From positions 1 to 64,000 of the forward strand of contig LVLI01000593.1 in NCBI GenBank assembly GCA_001687465.1: DNA of 64,000 nt, in the 5' to 3' direction. Shown piece after piece: positions 23,032-36,002 of this stretch (positions within the stretch are counted from its first letter, which is position 1; the number at the start of each line of letters is the position of its first letter). The notes under the pieces were generated by a model that was not told where the DNA came from, did no database searches, and saw only the letters and a program-made list of their open reading frames with translations. A program made the position numbers and the translations under genes. This DNA comes from Halocafeteria seosinensis (Eukaryota > Sar > Bigyra > Bicosoecida).

Positions 23032-24244
23032 ATGGCAGCGACGTCGACTGCTGCGGCTGCCGCCGCTGCTGCTGCTGACAAGGAGGAGGAAGCAGCAGAA
23101 AGCGATGACTCTCGAGGACCAGAGAGCAAGCGCCATCAGGGACTTAAGAAGCCGTTATGGGAGATTGCCGGTATTACAGAGGAAGATATCAGTGGCTGGG
23201 AGAAGCTCTCCAGGTCTCAGTTGAGGAAACGCATGCGCACGGAAGCACGTCGAAAACTGTATGACCTGGAAAAGAAATCAGCACGAATACACCGCCAGCA
23301 ACAACCGGAATTCAAAGGAGATGAAGCTTCCCAGATAAGTATGTGTTTCCAAGAAACGACGCTTTAGCTGATCTCCATTGACTTAAACTCCTCCCGAGTG
23401 CAGCTAAACGAAGGAGAGAGCTTCGACGCCAAGGGTCTGAGAAATTCAGCCAACTCGCTGAGAAAGGCCCTCGATTCATTATTGATTGTGACTTCCATGA
23501 ATACATGACTGACCGGGAACGAAGAAGCATGTATCAACAACTCGCTCTCAGTTATAACGCTAACAAGTATCCCACTGTAGCTCAGCTGCAAACGGAGAAG
23601 GAGGAGCCATCGAAACTTGATCGAGATTTGTACAACCGTGAGCACCACCTTAATGCTACACCAGCGAAGTAAGGCTTGTCTTGCCTAGCGTTGTCGTACT
23701 GACACACGTGTGCACGCGTGAGGATTTGACTCTACAGGTTGATATTTACAGGACTTTCACAAGAGGCTATGGATAGCCTGAAACAGAAAGGTGCAAACGG
23801 TTGGGAAGGTGTATATTGGAGCAGACAAACATTAGAGGACTACATGGAGACGGAGAAAATTCCGAAGGCCACTGCGGTATATCTCACTGCTGACGCGCCT
23901 GATACAGCAGAATATAAACTTGAAAGTGTAAATACTTCAAGAGTATATATCATCGGCGGCATTATCGATAGAAATAGGTATAAAGGGCTTACGCTCAAGA
24001 AGGCTCAGTCGTTAGGGATACCAACAGCAAAACTCCCGATTAATGATAGCGTAAGGCTAATTGGGTCTCCCAGTTTGACAACGAATCATGGTAAGTCCAA
24101 CCGGTTTAAGTAGATCGCGGTTCTTTCGACGTTGGCAGCGCCATCTAATGTGCAGTTGTTAGTATCCTCGTCAATCGTTTCGGAGGAGCTACCTGGAAGG
24201 AGGCACTGGTTCATGTGCTTCCTTCCCGCCGTGTTAGATCATGA
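23032..24244 (+). CDS. TRMT10: tRNA (purine-9 N1) methyltransferase, Trm10 family
   Basis: Four exons, 23032..23338, 23404..23668, 23738..24090 and 24156..24244, give 337 residues. The N-terminus starts with an Ala run and a Lys/Arg-rich helical region typical of Trm10. The SPOUT methyltransferase core begins with RFIIDCDFHEYM (about 128-139). It continues with RSMYQQLALSY and then VYIIGGIIDRNRYKGLTLKKA, the SAM-binding knot, followed by GIPTAKLPIND and LTTNHVVSILV. The family methylates N1 of the purine at position 9 of tRNAs using S-adenosylmethionine. A hydrophobic Ala-rich start suits cytosolic or nuclear location, but targeting is not clear. The gene ends 80 bp from the convergent coiled-coil gene. 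Confidence 0.9.
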
Positions 24245-24324
24245 GTTCACCCTCTCTCCTTGGAAGGCTTGATTGCGATATTAATGGATGCTAGGGGTCC
24301 TTCTAATAAATTTCACGCGCTACG

Positions 24325-26855
24325 TCACCTCCTGGAGTTGTGCCGTCCCCGATTGCTACCTAGCTTCCTAGGCCTCGATCCCCAAAGGGAGTCCTTCCTG
24401 TGCGCATCTTGAGCTTCATTGTTATTAATTGGAGGTAATGTATTTTCGTCGGTTCTAGGTCTCAGAAGATCCTGGCGTTTTCGCTCGTCGGTAACAGCAG
24501 CGGATGTGTGCTCTTTCGCAGCTTCCCTGACCTCATTCATCTCTAATAGAGGAAGCTGTTCTTTCGAACGGAATTCATTCAAGCTGTCCAGCAAGTATGT
24601 TCGCTCCTGGCATTCCTCGTGAACTATTTGTTCCAGATGCTGGATCTTCTGCAAGCAAGAAAGGACAGAAGCGTTCGTTCACCCTATTGTCTTAACTGAG
24701 AAAGGGGCTAAATCGACGTACCGAGTCCTTTTGCTCCAACTGTTGTTTGGCTGTGTCCAACTCCTCGCGCATTGCCTCCAAACCTGATTGCGATGTATTC
24801 GGATTTTGTGTTGACACTGTTGCTGCCTTCTTCTTTTCAGCTTGTAACTCCCCCCTCATTTCTGCCAGCTCTAATACTTGATTGTCCTGTATTGTGATCA
24901 TGATATTATGGAGAAAATTTTAACGTGCCTACGCTGATAAAGCGTGCGAGGGAGCAATTTGAGAGTGCTTACCCTTTCCGATGTGACCTGTTGGACTTGT
25001 TGTTTTAGTTCGTTTACTTCGTGCTGGTGCTGGGCTTCGAGTTCCCTTTTCACTTGCTCCAGCGCTTTGTTTTTCTCACTCTCAATGCTTGCTTTTTCCT
25101 TGTTCAGCTCTTGGAGCTGCTTCTGCACGTCATTTACGCGTTGCTTCTGTTCCTCTAAACGTGCCGTAGCAGTCTTCTCCCTACTACTGGCTGCGCTTAG
25201 TTCGCTTTGTGTGTCATGGAGTTGATTTCTAAGATCATCAACCTGTAGCAAGCGGACATACACTAGCGACTCAACAGAGCAGTTAAGTTGGTGGAACAAC
25301 GTACTCTGCGTTCCAGCTGCTGCTGCTCTTCTTTCAAGTATTCAATCCTATCTTCGTAACCCTGTACCATGTCCTTCCATCGTTTCACCTCATTTTCATG
25401 GGAAGCCATTAGGTTATCCATTTCCTTTCTCTTCTCCTCCTTTATCTGTTCTATTTCGGTTTTGCTGCTTGAAGACATCTGTTTTACACTCTTGTCTAGT
25501 TTGGAAACTTCCTGACTCATCTGATCCAGGCTCTGGTCTTTCTCCGAGCACAACCTTTCTAGCTCCTCATTACGTTGCTTCATTGACGAAACGTGGTGTT
25601 CATACTTTTTGATTTCTTCTTCGTATTGTTTGAGTTCGTTAGCTGCCTGCTTCTTCGCGTTTTCAATTCCGTTTTTCCATTGGTTTTCCGTTGCTTGTAG
25701 TCTTTCGGTAAACTCTTTGTGTTCCTGAACATACGTTATTTAGGCTAAACGGGAAACCACAGGAAGCCAAAGCAAGAAATACCACCTACCTGTTCGCGCT
25801 GCTTGGCCATAGCATCAAGCTTGGCATGCAGCTCATCTATCTCACTCTGTTGGTTACCCAACTGGGACTCTTGCTCCTGAAAATAAATGGAACACTAGTA
25901 GAAGACACAATGCGACGCAAACAATATACATTGTTCTTTCTTACCTTCCTCTTGTTATAATTGGTTTCCAGATCTTGCTTGATAGACTCAAGTTCTTTCA
26001 TCTTTTCCTGGTATTGCTTTGACTCAGTCTCGTACTCCTGCAGTTGTTTTCGATAATTGTGTATAGCCAGTTTGTAGCTACGTATGCTAGCAGAAATTTT
26101 ATCTTGATCCTTTGTTATCAGTCTCTGATTCTCTTTTACTTTATCGAGTAGATCTGACCGTTGGGACTTGTATCTCGATGCAATTTCCGCCATTTTGCTC
26201 CGGAGTGGTTGCATCTGATTATGAATACTGTTACGGAACGACCGTATTTCTTCATCCTTCTCCGATAACTGCTTTTTCAAAGATTCCACAGCATCAGCTA
26301 CCGCCTTGTATTTTTGACTCTCCCATTCCTGTGTGCTCTTATTCGCTTGTTCCAGCTGCTTCTCCAAGTCTTGAATCCGTTGTTGCCGCCGGTCACTGTC
26401 AGCTTCGATCTCTTTGATATGTTCAATTTTTTCCTGCAATATGGTCACCATTTTCGCATCACTTTTTGGAAACTTACGTTGCGAAGATGGCGCTTGTACT
26501 CACTTTCCACTTTTTCATTTGCTCTTCGGCAGCATTCATTCTATCCTCCATTTCATGCATTTCGGCGTACACCAGGTAGCTCACCCCACACACTCTGCAG
26601 TATTCACACAATCCAATCCATGTTAAAGGCGGTACAGTGAGCGCAACGAAAAAAAGTTCTACGGACGTACTCGCACACTGTGTCCTCTTTATTGGCCGTC
26701 TGTAGGGATTCTGGTAAATCAGACCGTGTGGGGCCTTGTCGCAGATCTTCCGGTTTCGTGTTGGCTCGGCTATCCACCACATCCCGTTCCCAATCGTATT
26801 CCGCCGTCGCGGCCTCAAAGAGAGCTTCGTAATCATCCTCCGCCTGAGCTGCCAT
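24325..26855 (-). CDS. Long coiled-coil protein, possibly centrosomal/ciliary
   Basis: Eight exons join in phase: 26855..26671, 26594..26504, 26433..25945, 25876..25790, 25724..25305, 25242..24973, 24886..24722 and 24648..24325, giving 676 residues. Almost all of residues 85-600 is heptad-rich coiled coil dominated by Glu, Lys and Gln. The acidic N-terminus contains EDDYEALFEAATAEYDWERD, and the C-terminus is basic (RPRKLGSNRGRHNSRR). A conserved-looking helix KIQHLEQIVHEECQERTYLL starts the last exon. I cannot name the family. Coiled-coil proteins of this build commonly belong to centrosome, basal body or flagellar structures, which would fit the CFAP97-like gene in this window, but that is inference. 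An in-frame ATG eight codons upstream exists. Confidence 0.8.
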
Positions 26856-27429
26856 TGTCGTGCCAACTGTAATAAACAAGCTATATAACCCGTAATGCCC
26901 GTTTAGCGACCTAGCAAGTTGAAGTTGCTTGCTTCATGGGTCTCCAGAGCCAGTCATTCCATACTATACACCGGAGTACTACCTATTGCTGTATGCTCAT
27001 CGAAACAACCCCTCTGAGCTTTCGGATTTTCGCTGGTGATAACACACTGCGCCGTGAATGTCTTGCGTACACAACTTCAACTTATGACGGCGCCAACTTC
27101 ACAAAACGTGTTTCCATTGCGGATTACTCTTTCCCGTACCGACTCTCCCCGACATACATTAGAGAACATAGTCATTCATCGTTTATTGTCCGCACAAAGT
27201 CGAATGGAACCCCACCGTTTGTGATTGGATTGGGCGCCCAAGTTGAAGATGAAAGCAGCAATCTTTTCGTCGACCTCTGAAACAAGGTTTCCATTGCCTT
27301 TCTACGCGCCCTTTTAGGTGGTTTATACACGGTTTTCTCATGGCTTAATTAGTTCATAGTAGAGGAATATTTGTATTTAATCGTATAAACGATGCGTTTC
27401 TGGATTAAAAGGGACAAAGTAGACACAAC
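26856..27429. other. Divergent intergenic region with a weak 114-codon frame
   Basis: It lies between the starts of the coiled-coil and kinase genes. A plus-strand frame at 26936-27280 encodes 114 residues without recognisable motif, signal peptide or repeat. It might be a small gene but could equally be chance. Confidence 0.35.
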
Positions 27430-30400
27430 ATGAGCAGTTCGTTGCCGCAGGTTCCCGGAGCCTCCGGGGGCGAAGATAGACGACAACAGGTCCACTATCA
27501 GCAAAATAAGCGCGGTTCCGCTTCCACCATCGCCTCGAGACGCTCTTCCAACACTTCACTGAGCTACTATGATGCGTCTCCCGCGGCTAAGAGCACTAGT
27601 AGCCGTGGTTCAGCCGAGAAAAAGAAGCGTCCATCTACCTCTACGACCGCTGAACGACGAAGTAGTGCATACACAAATGACGACGATTTGGATCCTCTGA
27701 ATTCTAGTGTCGGCAAAGTGAAAAAGAAACACCGCAAAAGCTACAGTTTCAAGGAGTCGCCTTCGCCAAAACTTCTTGGAGTGGGGCGGGGCGCCAAGAA
27801 ACTGCCAGCCTCGGCTGGCTCCAGTCGGGGAAGTGTTGCTTCAGGCAGAAGCTCTCAAGGAGCAACAGATAGCCGTGGGAATGATATTGAATCACCGCTG
27901 TCTTCCTGCTTTGACCGCCCTAGACTCCCATCCTTAGCGGGTAGAAGACTAAGCAATCCGGAAATTGAAGACCGGAATATGTTCCGGCAACGTTCGCTCA
28001 CCGGAGTATCAGAAAATACAGATGAGGAAGAAGCATTAGGCACAAGACAGCGAAGCACGTCATGCAGTGATGATTACACTACCAACGACGCATCGACTGG
28101 TGTTCGCCGAGCCCCAGCGGATAATACAGGCGCCTCCAAGAGACGAAGATCCACCGAACAACTATATTCCTCACCGAGCAAAACCACTGCAAGTGGGAGA
28201 GCACCAAAGGTCCCACCTGCGACTATTAATAAATCAAAACACACCCCCAAGAAGGAGTACAGTCCAACAATACAGAGGAGATCCCTGCATGTCGCCGTAG
28301 ATCAAAAAGCCTCTTCTTCTCAGGAGGACGAGGCGCGCTCGTACTTTACGCCCGCGTCCCGAGCGGGAAATGATGCCAACGGGAAATTGGATTCAGTCAA
28401 ATCCAACTTATTTTCATCACGAAGATCTGATGAACGTAGCCGAAATCGAAAAGCACCGATATCGAGCAACGATGGTGCTCAGCAGCGCCGCAGCCCCAGC
28501 AAAAACTCAGAACGGGCATCTGGATTAGGGAGTGGTAATGGCACAGCAGGCAAAAGTCCGTCGCCAGCTACTCATTCTGGAAAGGATGGTTATGGTGGAA
28601 ACAGGAGTACGTTGGCCAGTTCTCCAGGTGACAAAGAACAACGCAATACTCCTTCCAGAAGCAGAACCGGCGGTGAGACCCTTAGGCAGATACGAGGCAG
28701 TACTGTCAGGGGACTCCCGGAAAATGGCCAACAAAAAGAGACGCACGTTCTACCACCGGCTACATACAACACCCAGCAGCAGGCAAATAATGCAGTGTAC
28801 AATCAAAGCGGGACCACCTCTGTAGATACAGTGAAGCAGGATGTCGCGTTGGAAATGAGTGGAAGCACGCCTCTGGAGGAGCAAGAATCGAGTGATATGG
28901 ATAACACCGGTACTTTGTCGGCTACTATGCTGTCCTCATTGAGACGGCAGGAAACTAATGCCACTCATTCATCAGCCCAGTCAAGAGATGATATTTTGGA
29001 CCAGTCATTATTATCCCAGTCACTTGTATCGGAGCAGTCGGAGTCTAATAGGAGGCAGATGCCCTCACTTGAGGTTACCGATGATAACGGTGAGGGCCCT
29101 CATCTGGGTAGCAATAATAGTCAGAAAAGCTATAAAGACAGAAGACCGCCAGCATTGCGACTGGAAGATGACGACAGCACTCACGCTTCTCAGAAATTGA
29201 ACGAACAACAGGTAACAGATGCACAGGCAGGTGCACATGAAACTAACGTAGCTAACAGTGAATGTTCATCCAGTCAACACTCACAGGAGGAAGATGATGA
29301 AGATATGTTTACAGTCGATGTACGTGGAGGTAACAAACAGCAGAGCAGCGAAAGCAACAACAGTGATGCCTACACCTGGGACGGAACGGAGTGGAGGCTT
29401 CGAGGAGAGAAAGACGTATCCAGGCAGGCGCCTCTGAAAAGCCAGGATGACAATTGGCGTGTGGGCATGAATGGCACCATTAAGTTGGAAGGGTTTGGGA
29501 GTATCCACCAATCTGGCTTAGCTTTGACAGAGGAACTGATTCAACGGATGCATGGCATGCACATCAACGGTAGTGTAGGATCTGCTCAACCGCGCCAAGA
29601 GCAAGGGCGAAGAAGCAGCCTCACAAAACAGGAAGCTGAGGCTGTTGCCAAAGCCGCAAGGTATCCGAAACGAGATGTTGATATCCAGTCAGAACTGGTA
29701 CTCCTGGACCAGCTAGGAAGTGGCGCTAGTGGAAGTGTACGGCGCGCTTTGCACGTGCCGACTTTACAATTAGTTGCAGTGAAGCAAGTCAGAATTTATG
29801 ATCCTTATAAGCGTTCCCAAATGGCTCAGGAATTGAAAACCTTGTATGCGAATATGGTCCCTTTACGTGCTCCCACTCTCGATAACGAAGGTGAGGTCTA
29901 CTCCCCGAAGCAGACCGGTGAGCGGACGCTTACACAGGGAAATGGCCTCGCACCGGCTCCGTATATTGTCAAGTTTTTCGATGCATATAGTATTCCTTCG
30001 TCCGGCCAGGTTGCGATAGTAATGGAATACATGGGTGGTGGTAGCTGGGAGGATTTGGTAGACAGAGGAGGAATCCAAGACGAGGAACAGTTATCTAGCA
30101 TGGGGGGACAAATTCTTCAAGGTATAGCGTATTTGCACCGGCACCGGCAACTGCATCGAGACATCAAACCAGGAAATATGCTTATGTCTCATGATGGTAG
30201 CACACATAAACTTGCGGATTTTGGTATTGCAAAGCAGCTAGATAATTCTGAACAAGCTGCGAAAACATGGGTCGGTACTATGATATATATGAGCCCTGAG
30301 AGAATCGACTCAGATTCTTATGGCTATCCTTCTGATGTATGGTCCTTCGGACTGACACTGCTCACTGTTGCAACGGGAAAATTTCCTTACGATGATACCA

Positions 30401-31467
30401 ATTTTTGGGAGGTCTCACGTGCAATCAAGTGTGATCCGGCTCCTCTTGACAAATTGGATGAAGTGAAGACGGGCTCTAACGACCGCCCATTTTCTGACGA
30501 CTTCAAGGATTTCTTGCGGAAATGTTTGGAAAAGGATCCCGAAAAACGCTTATCTGCCGAAGAGCTTCTCTCTCATCCGTTCATTGAAAAAGGCAGAGGG
30601 TCGAGGAACGATGATAGTCAATGTTTGGGTAGCACGTTGACACTCGACAACAACGATAGTCAAACGCCAAAGGAACTCGCGGTAGTTAGTACGGTTGGCT
30701 CTGGTACCAGCCAAAAGGAGTCCAAGAGAAGCGTTAGGCAGTTTGTTGCTTCTGTTCTAGATGACAATTGGGACGTCTTTTTACAGTTCTTTCAACGGCA
30801 TCAGAGAGGAATGGTAAGTGAGTTTATAGTACCATGTCATCGAAGATGTCACTTTTTATAACGACGCTGTCACTATCTGCTGTTGCAGCGACGAAAAGAT
30901 TTGTATAGTTTAGACGAAACGTCCTTCAATGTGGATCTCAGTACCAGATACATAATGGCGGGGACCCTAAATGAGGATATGTCTCAGGACCTCTACAAAT
31001 ATTTGAATAAGAGTTTGAGTGAGCACGGTGGCGTTGACCAGCTTTCGGACGGGGCGACTCGTAACGCTAAGGATGGTGATTCAAATAGCGATATTACAAT
31101 GAATGGTATGACTGGAAGCGCAATTACTGGACACTCTGCTCAGGAGCAGAGAGAAGACTGCGAAGCACCAGAAAGCTTATCCTACGAACAACTTCGAGTT
31201 ACCCCGGAAGATGTCAAGCATCTAGCTTATCAAATGGGACTGTCGCAACAGTATGTCCGCACCCAGTTAAACTACGCAATAAAAGCCAAAATGGCAGGAT
31301 ATTCTGCCAAGACAGCGTTCGAACGGAAAATAGCGAACCGACGGGACTCTCAAGAAAAACAAAGCATACATACTAACCCGAGGCCATCTGAGAAGTCAGA
31401 GGTTTGTTTTGGTATCAATTTGAAAGGAGAAGGCTATAAAGAGTTTGTTGTGAGGAATGAAGAATGA
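27430..31467 (+). CDS. MAP2K-like Ser/Thr protein kinase with long N-terminal tail
   Basis: Two exons, 27430..30813 and 30889..31467, give 1320 residues. Residues 1-740 are low-complexity, rich in Ser, Arg, Lys and Gln, and probably disordered. The kinase domain spans about 750-1055 and is complete: glycine loop GSGASGSV (about 763-770), VAVK with the ATP-binding lysine (about 785), HRDIKPGN (about 909), DFG (about 930), an activation loop with SEQAAKTWVGT, and SPE (about 955). The spacing between HRD, DFG and the GT-YMSPER motif is that of STE7/MAP2K enzymes, which phosphorylate MAP kinases. A C-terminal extension of about 260 residues follows, with a helical region near 1265-1300 (VKHLAYQMGLSQQYVRTQL). 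It is far longer than typical MAP2Ks (350-450 residues). It converges on the phosphodiesterase gene. Confidence 0.85.
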
Positions 31468-31860
31468 GTCCCATGCTGCTGAATTCCAACAGCTAGAAAG
31501 AGCGAGCAAGAACCATTGGTTTGGTTCGAAGCGTGACACAGGCTCATTTTTTAAATGCATTGGTAGCTACTTTAGAGGAAGCACATGTAGCACGTGGACT
31601 GTATGAAACAGACTAGCGTGTCATACCGTATGACAGCTGATGAAACGAAATTTGTCAAACGCAAGCTGGAAAGCATTCACTATGTATTTATTGTTAGCCA
31701 GGATTCCATCTGTACAAACAGCAAGTGGCGTTCAGCAGTTCCAGATTGTCCCACTCCCTGAGCAATGCAGGACAAACAGAAGCGACATTTGCACTAGCAC
31801 GCTTTGACTATGAACGATTGTACATAACATCCTTCGAGAGTCTGTACCAATTGCAACTCG
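31468..31860. other. Intergenic region between convergent genes
   Basis: Shared 3' flank of the kinase and phosphodiesterase genes. No gene or structured element is seen. Confidence 0.5.
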
Positions 31861-34800
31861 CTATGTGGTCTGCTGTCTGAACCTTGAGTTCAATTCCTGA
31901 ATCGATTCAAGCTTTTTCGCTTCTTCCTCATATGCGTCTCTATTGCTTTTCAAGTTTTCTACGGGTTTAGATAGTCCTCCCAATAACTCGTGCAATTGTT
32001 CCCATACTGGAAGCAATATTTTAGTGATGAACCCTGGCTGCATCTTATATTCGTCCAATTCCGACTGAGCTTGCTTCATAAACGATGGTGGTGTCAAATT
32101 GCTTTGTTCGTGCATCGCTGCTTCATTACGGAATTCCTCGAAGACTCTTGCTCCCCAGCGTTTAGCCAAATTGAAGCTGCCTGTTTGACCTGATAAGTCT
32201 GCGCAATGTACTACGGCTTCAGCCAGTTCAAGCCGGTCTGCTTCTTCATCAATATCGAAAGGATCCGTTGGATATTCTGAATTGCTATTGACATCTACCA
32301 TCTCGCTTGTTCCTTTTTCCGTCAGATCTTGTGCAGCAGACCGAAATGAGCCTTCTCTCAAGGAGCATTTGGCCGCTCTGTTTGCCAACCGCTGAAGTAA
32401 CGTAAAATGAACTCCCATGTCAGTTCCCAGAATTACTTTCAAGATGACTTTTCGACAATACTTGAATTGCTCCCTGCTAAGATTGCAGAAGATGTCATAA
32501 TCATCTTGTTGGAGAATCTTGGAAGTCATATGCGCATGATGTGATTCCAAAACAGCTGTATCATTATGTCTGAGAGCCAATTCAGAGCCCGTATTCACTT
32601 CGTAGTTCTGTGAGTGTCCAGGATGATCTATATCGTGGCTGTAGCGACATACCATTAACAGTTGCAGCCACCAAAAACGGTCCAAGAGCCAGTGAATGAT
32701 ACTTACCACAAGGCGCCTACGAGTATTCCAAGAACATCCAAGTCCGTGAGCATTCTAGTACACTGGGTACTGCCTAAGATTAGGGCAGACGTGTACATCG
32801 TTGCGACAGCATGATGAAAGTTATGAAAGCTGCATAAGACGAGTACATCACGAGTAAGTGGTAATTCCATTGCAAATCTAAGGCTGGGCGAGTTTACAAC
32901 AGCAACGTACGGATTGTCCAGATACGATGATTCAACACGGGTGATGAACTTCTTCAGTTTCTCACGGGGTAGACCAAACTTCTCGGGTAGGTCCCAGACT
33001 TCCAAAATTTTTAGAATCGTTTTCTTTAATCTACTATGGTCCTGGGATAAAGTATCGAAGGACCACGATAAAGTGTTCGATTCTTCCTGTGTATCTTTGG
33101 TCTTGCTTCTCCCGCTGCTGGAGCTCCACTTTCCTTCTGCAGAACCGTTGGATGCTTCAGAAGGCTCAGAACTATCATCTTTTGTACGGATTTGCTTCCG
33201 CAACTTCCTCATGATGGAGTCGTCCGCATACGCTTCAAACAAAGAAATCTCGAAATCATTTGGAGAGTCTTGTATATAGCGATCGCTCATCCTGCCATTG
33301 GAGAACATGGACACTTCGAAACTACTTGGATCGGACAATCTCGCCAACACCATGTCTACCGAGAGTCTTTTCAATGCAACTCCAGCTTCAAGGCCAAATG
33401 TTTGCAGCGCATGTAGGTCTTGAACGGAAAACCCGAAACTGTCGTCCTTATCGAACACTTGAAGAATAGCAATTGGGCGAATCCGCGAGCCTGGGATGCT
33501 AATGGGTACGCACAGCATATTCCTGTCCCGGTAACTACCTCCATCATCAATTACACCGTTGAATTCTTCTTTGAATGTACCATCTGTATGCCATAAATAA
33601 ATAGCGCTAATCAAGAGTCCCAGAAGGCTTCACGGTGGTAGCTCCTGGTACTTACTGGTCGTCGATTCCTGCACGGTATCTTCCTCAGCCAGGACCTCAG
33701 GTGAATCCAAGGGGCGAATGTTACTTTTCATATTCCTACATACAGCAGGAATCAATCGATCCTTCGCTCGATCGACAAGATGCAAACATAGCCTTTTACA
33801 GCGGGTAATGTGCATCGATGCATCGGCCAAAGTTTCCAAGATATCTCGAATATCTTCTCCCCTAGCTACCGCTCTAAGTACTTCTAAAATCGCCATGTTA
33901 GTCTCAAGCTGCATTTCGAGCTCTTCCTTCATCTTATTGTTGCCCCAAATAGCACCGAATTGCTCGCATATACATGAAAGATTATGTTCGTCCTGGGTCC
34001 CAAATTTCCAGATAGTTTCAAAATTACATTTCTTCGTACCAATGCATTCTCTCATTTGGGAGAGAGGGTTTCCTGAACTTCTTCCAAACGATAGGGACCA
34101 CTTTGAAGGACTCTTTCGATTAACTACTTCGACAAGAGCAACATTTCGGTTGAATGCATCGACTATCGGGGCAACTAGTACTGTACATGCATCGCTCCTT
34201 TCCTGTTCTCTCGGGGCATTAGTTAAGTCCACATTGACAACGTCTCTCGTTTCGGCAACCTTCTTCAAGTAGGTGAAAGAATCTAAATGTACCTCCGAGT
34301 TATCGCCTTGCCGTATCAGCATCTGCTCCGGGGGTGCGTCGGCATCGTAAACGGAAGTACCTGTTCGGAAAACGTACAAATTGACTTTTTCAGCGTTTAG
34401 CAGCTGCTTAACACAAGAAGTTATCGTGGGTAGTAATTGTTGTTCCGTTGTCAACATAGAAGAAACTCCTTGCTGAACAGCTTCATGCATAATTTGAAAT
34501 TTGTTTCGAGAATATTCTGACGTTTCGAGAGCAAGTAGTTTGTTGAACACAGGCTCCAGACGCAGCAACATCGAGGACGCTGATTCGGCCTTAATACTCA
34601 GTGCATCTTCATTACCTCCTTCCTGGTCAAAAACCTCGAGGATGCAGTTGATACGCTGCTCCAAAGGCAGAATGGCAGTGGCTACAGCTTTGGGAGGGAT
34701 TTCAAGCACTTGCGCAGCAATAGAATAAGCTGACTGGTTCAATAAAATGCCGGCAGTTTTACTATCCGAAGACGAATCTCCCGTTCCCACTACACGAGGA

Positions 34801-35575
34801 ACTGGCTCCAGGAACGCCAGTAGTTTCTCCCCTAGTTCATGACTACAAAGCAGGTGTTCTGAGTTCCCCGTCACATAGTGCGTTAACGCCCCTATCCACG
34901 GCCTTCCAAAACTTTCTTCCGATCCTGCTCGTATGCAGCCACTAGGAGGGGTTCGATACTTCTCACACGGCTCTGGGAGACCATCTTCGTTGAATGCAAA
35001 AACTATGAGGACTCCATATCCTGAAAGAGTTTCTGAATTCCTTCCTTGAATCCGTAGAAGTTCTTGCGCTGTCTCCCGTGCCGCCGCTGCATCACACAGA
35101 CCAAGATCCCAGATGCTTGCATATGAACCAGACCAAGCTCTATACCTCATATACGCACCTTGAAGTGTATGACAGTTCAGCAAATGCTGTATGACGTGGT
35201 ATGTCTCCTCATGGTAATTTCCCGTCTCAGCGGCATACGGCCTTTCTTCGGAGTGACAAGTGTGTGACATGTTCTTTTTCATGATGATTATCCTATCTAC
35301 CAAAAAACAATATTATAATAGCACTCACTGTCGTCGTCGAACAACTCCTTCAACATCCTTGGTACTGCTGCTTCGTGGCCGTAGTACCCTCTGTTCCGTT
35401 TCCCGATCCTTTCTGGGCAGGTGAAGTACAGCGGTGCGCCTCTTCGTGCGTGCCGTATTACGGTCGTGCGGTTTCCGTGAACTGCGCTCACCGTATTAAG
35501 TCGTCTGATAGCATTAGTAAATGAAAACTTCATGCAGAATAAGAGTGAGGGTTCTAGATGTATTCTTCCGGGCAT
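31861..35575 (-). CDS. GAF-domain 3',5'-cyclic nucleotide phosphodiesterase
   Basis: Four exons, 35575..35329, 35296..33652, 33606..32707 and 32638..31861, join to 1189 residues. The N-terminal two thirds contain GAF-like modules, for example VNLYVFRTGTSVYDAD followed by VALVEVVNR, and CVPISIPGSRIRPIAILQVFDK. GAF modules bind cyclic nucleotides or dimerise the enzyme. The class I PDE catalytic domain covers about 860-1130. It has HNFHHAV (His892), LCHDIDHPG (from 930, metal-binding His-Asp), LALRHNDTAVLESHH, and HCADLSGQT with the third metal-site Asp. It hydrolyses cAMP and/or cGMP; the nucleotide cannot be chosen by eye. In the first motif the usual HAxDV is HAVAT. The start may be this ATG (MPGRIH) or a later one at 35533, and exon 2 uses a weaker GTACCA donor because GTAAGT nearby breaks phase. 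Confidence 0.88.
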
Positions 35576-36002
35576 CGCTATCCAATAGACTCTGAACTGA
35601 ATAGAGTAAGGCTCAGCGGAACAACACTTGTACTTCAACTTGGACGGGAATTGTTCATTGCATTGTCTTACAAAAAACCAAAGGAGCCAAGAACACAGCG
35701 TTTAATAAACTATGCAAAATTGTCTCTCAGTACTCGTACAGTCATATTTTTACCGTATACGGTATGTTGTTATTCCGCCAGCTTATGGGTCGTAATACGA
35801 GTGAGTCAACAGCATTTGAGCTGTACATACACAGTTGACTCTCCCCGCAAAAGATTCGCTTAGGGTTTTAACCCGACCACTTCAATCGGAGGGACGTAGC
35901 AACGTTCGGAGGGCTTACCTTGTTGGATATGGAAGCGTTCAACGGACACGCCGGCGGGAACTTGCAATATGTAAGTTGCAGGAAAAATCACCAGAACAAG
36001 AA
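35576..36002. promoter_or_regulatory. Flank of the phosphodiesterase gene with paired TGAGTCAAC sites
   Basis: About 430 bp separate the phosphodiesterase start from the end of the CFAP97-like gene. TGAGTCAAC at 35812-35820 and the inverted GTTGACTC at 35834-35841 face each other about 240 bp upstream of the start codon. Confidence 0.45.

Noticed and set aside
26936-27280. 114-codon gene between the coiled-coil and kinase genes
   Set aside because: No motif, splice context or composition supports it; I only mention it as a weak frame.
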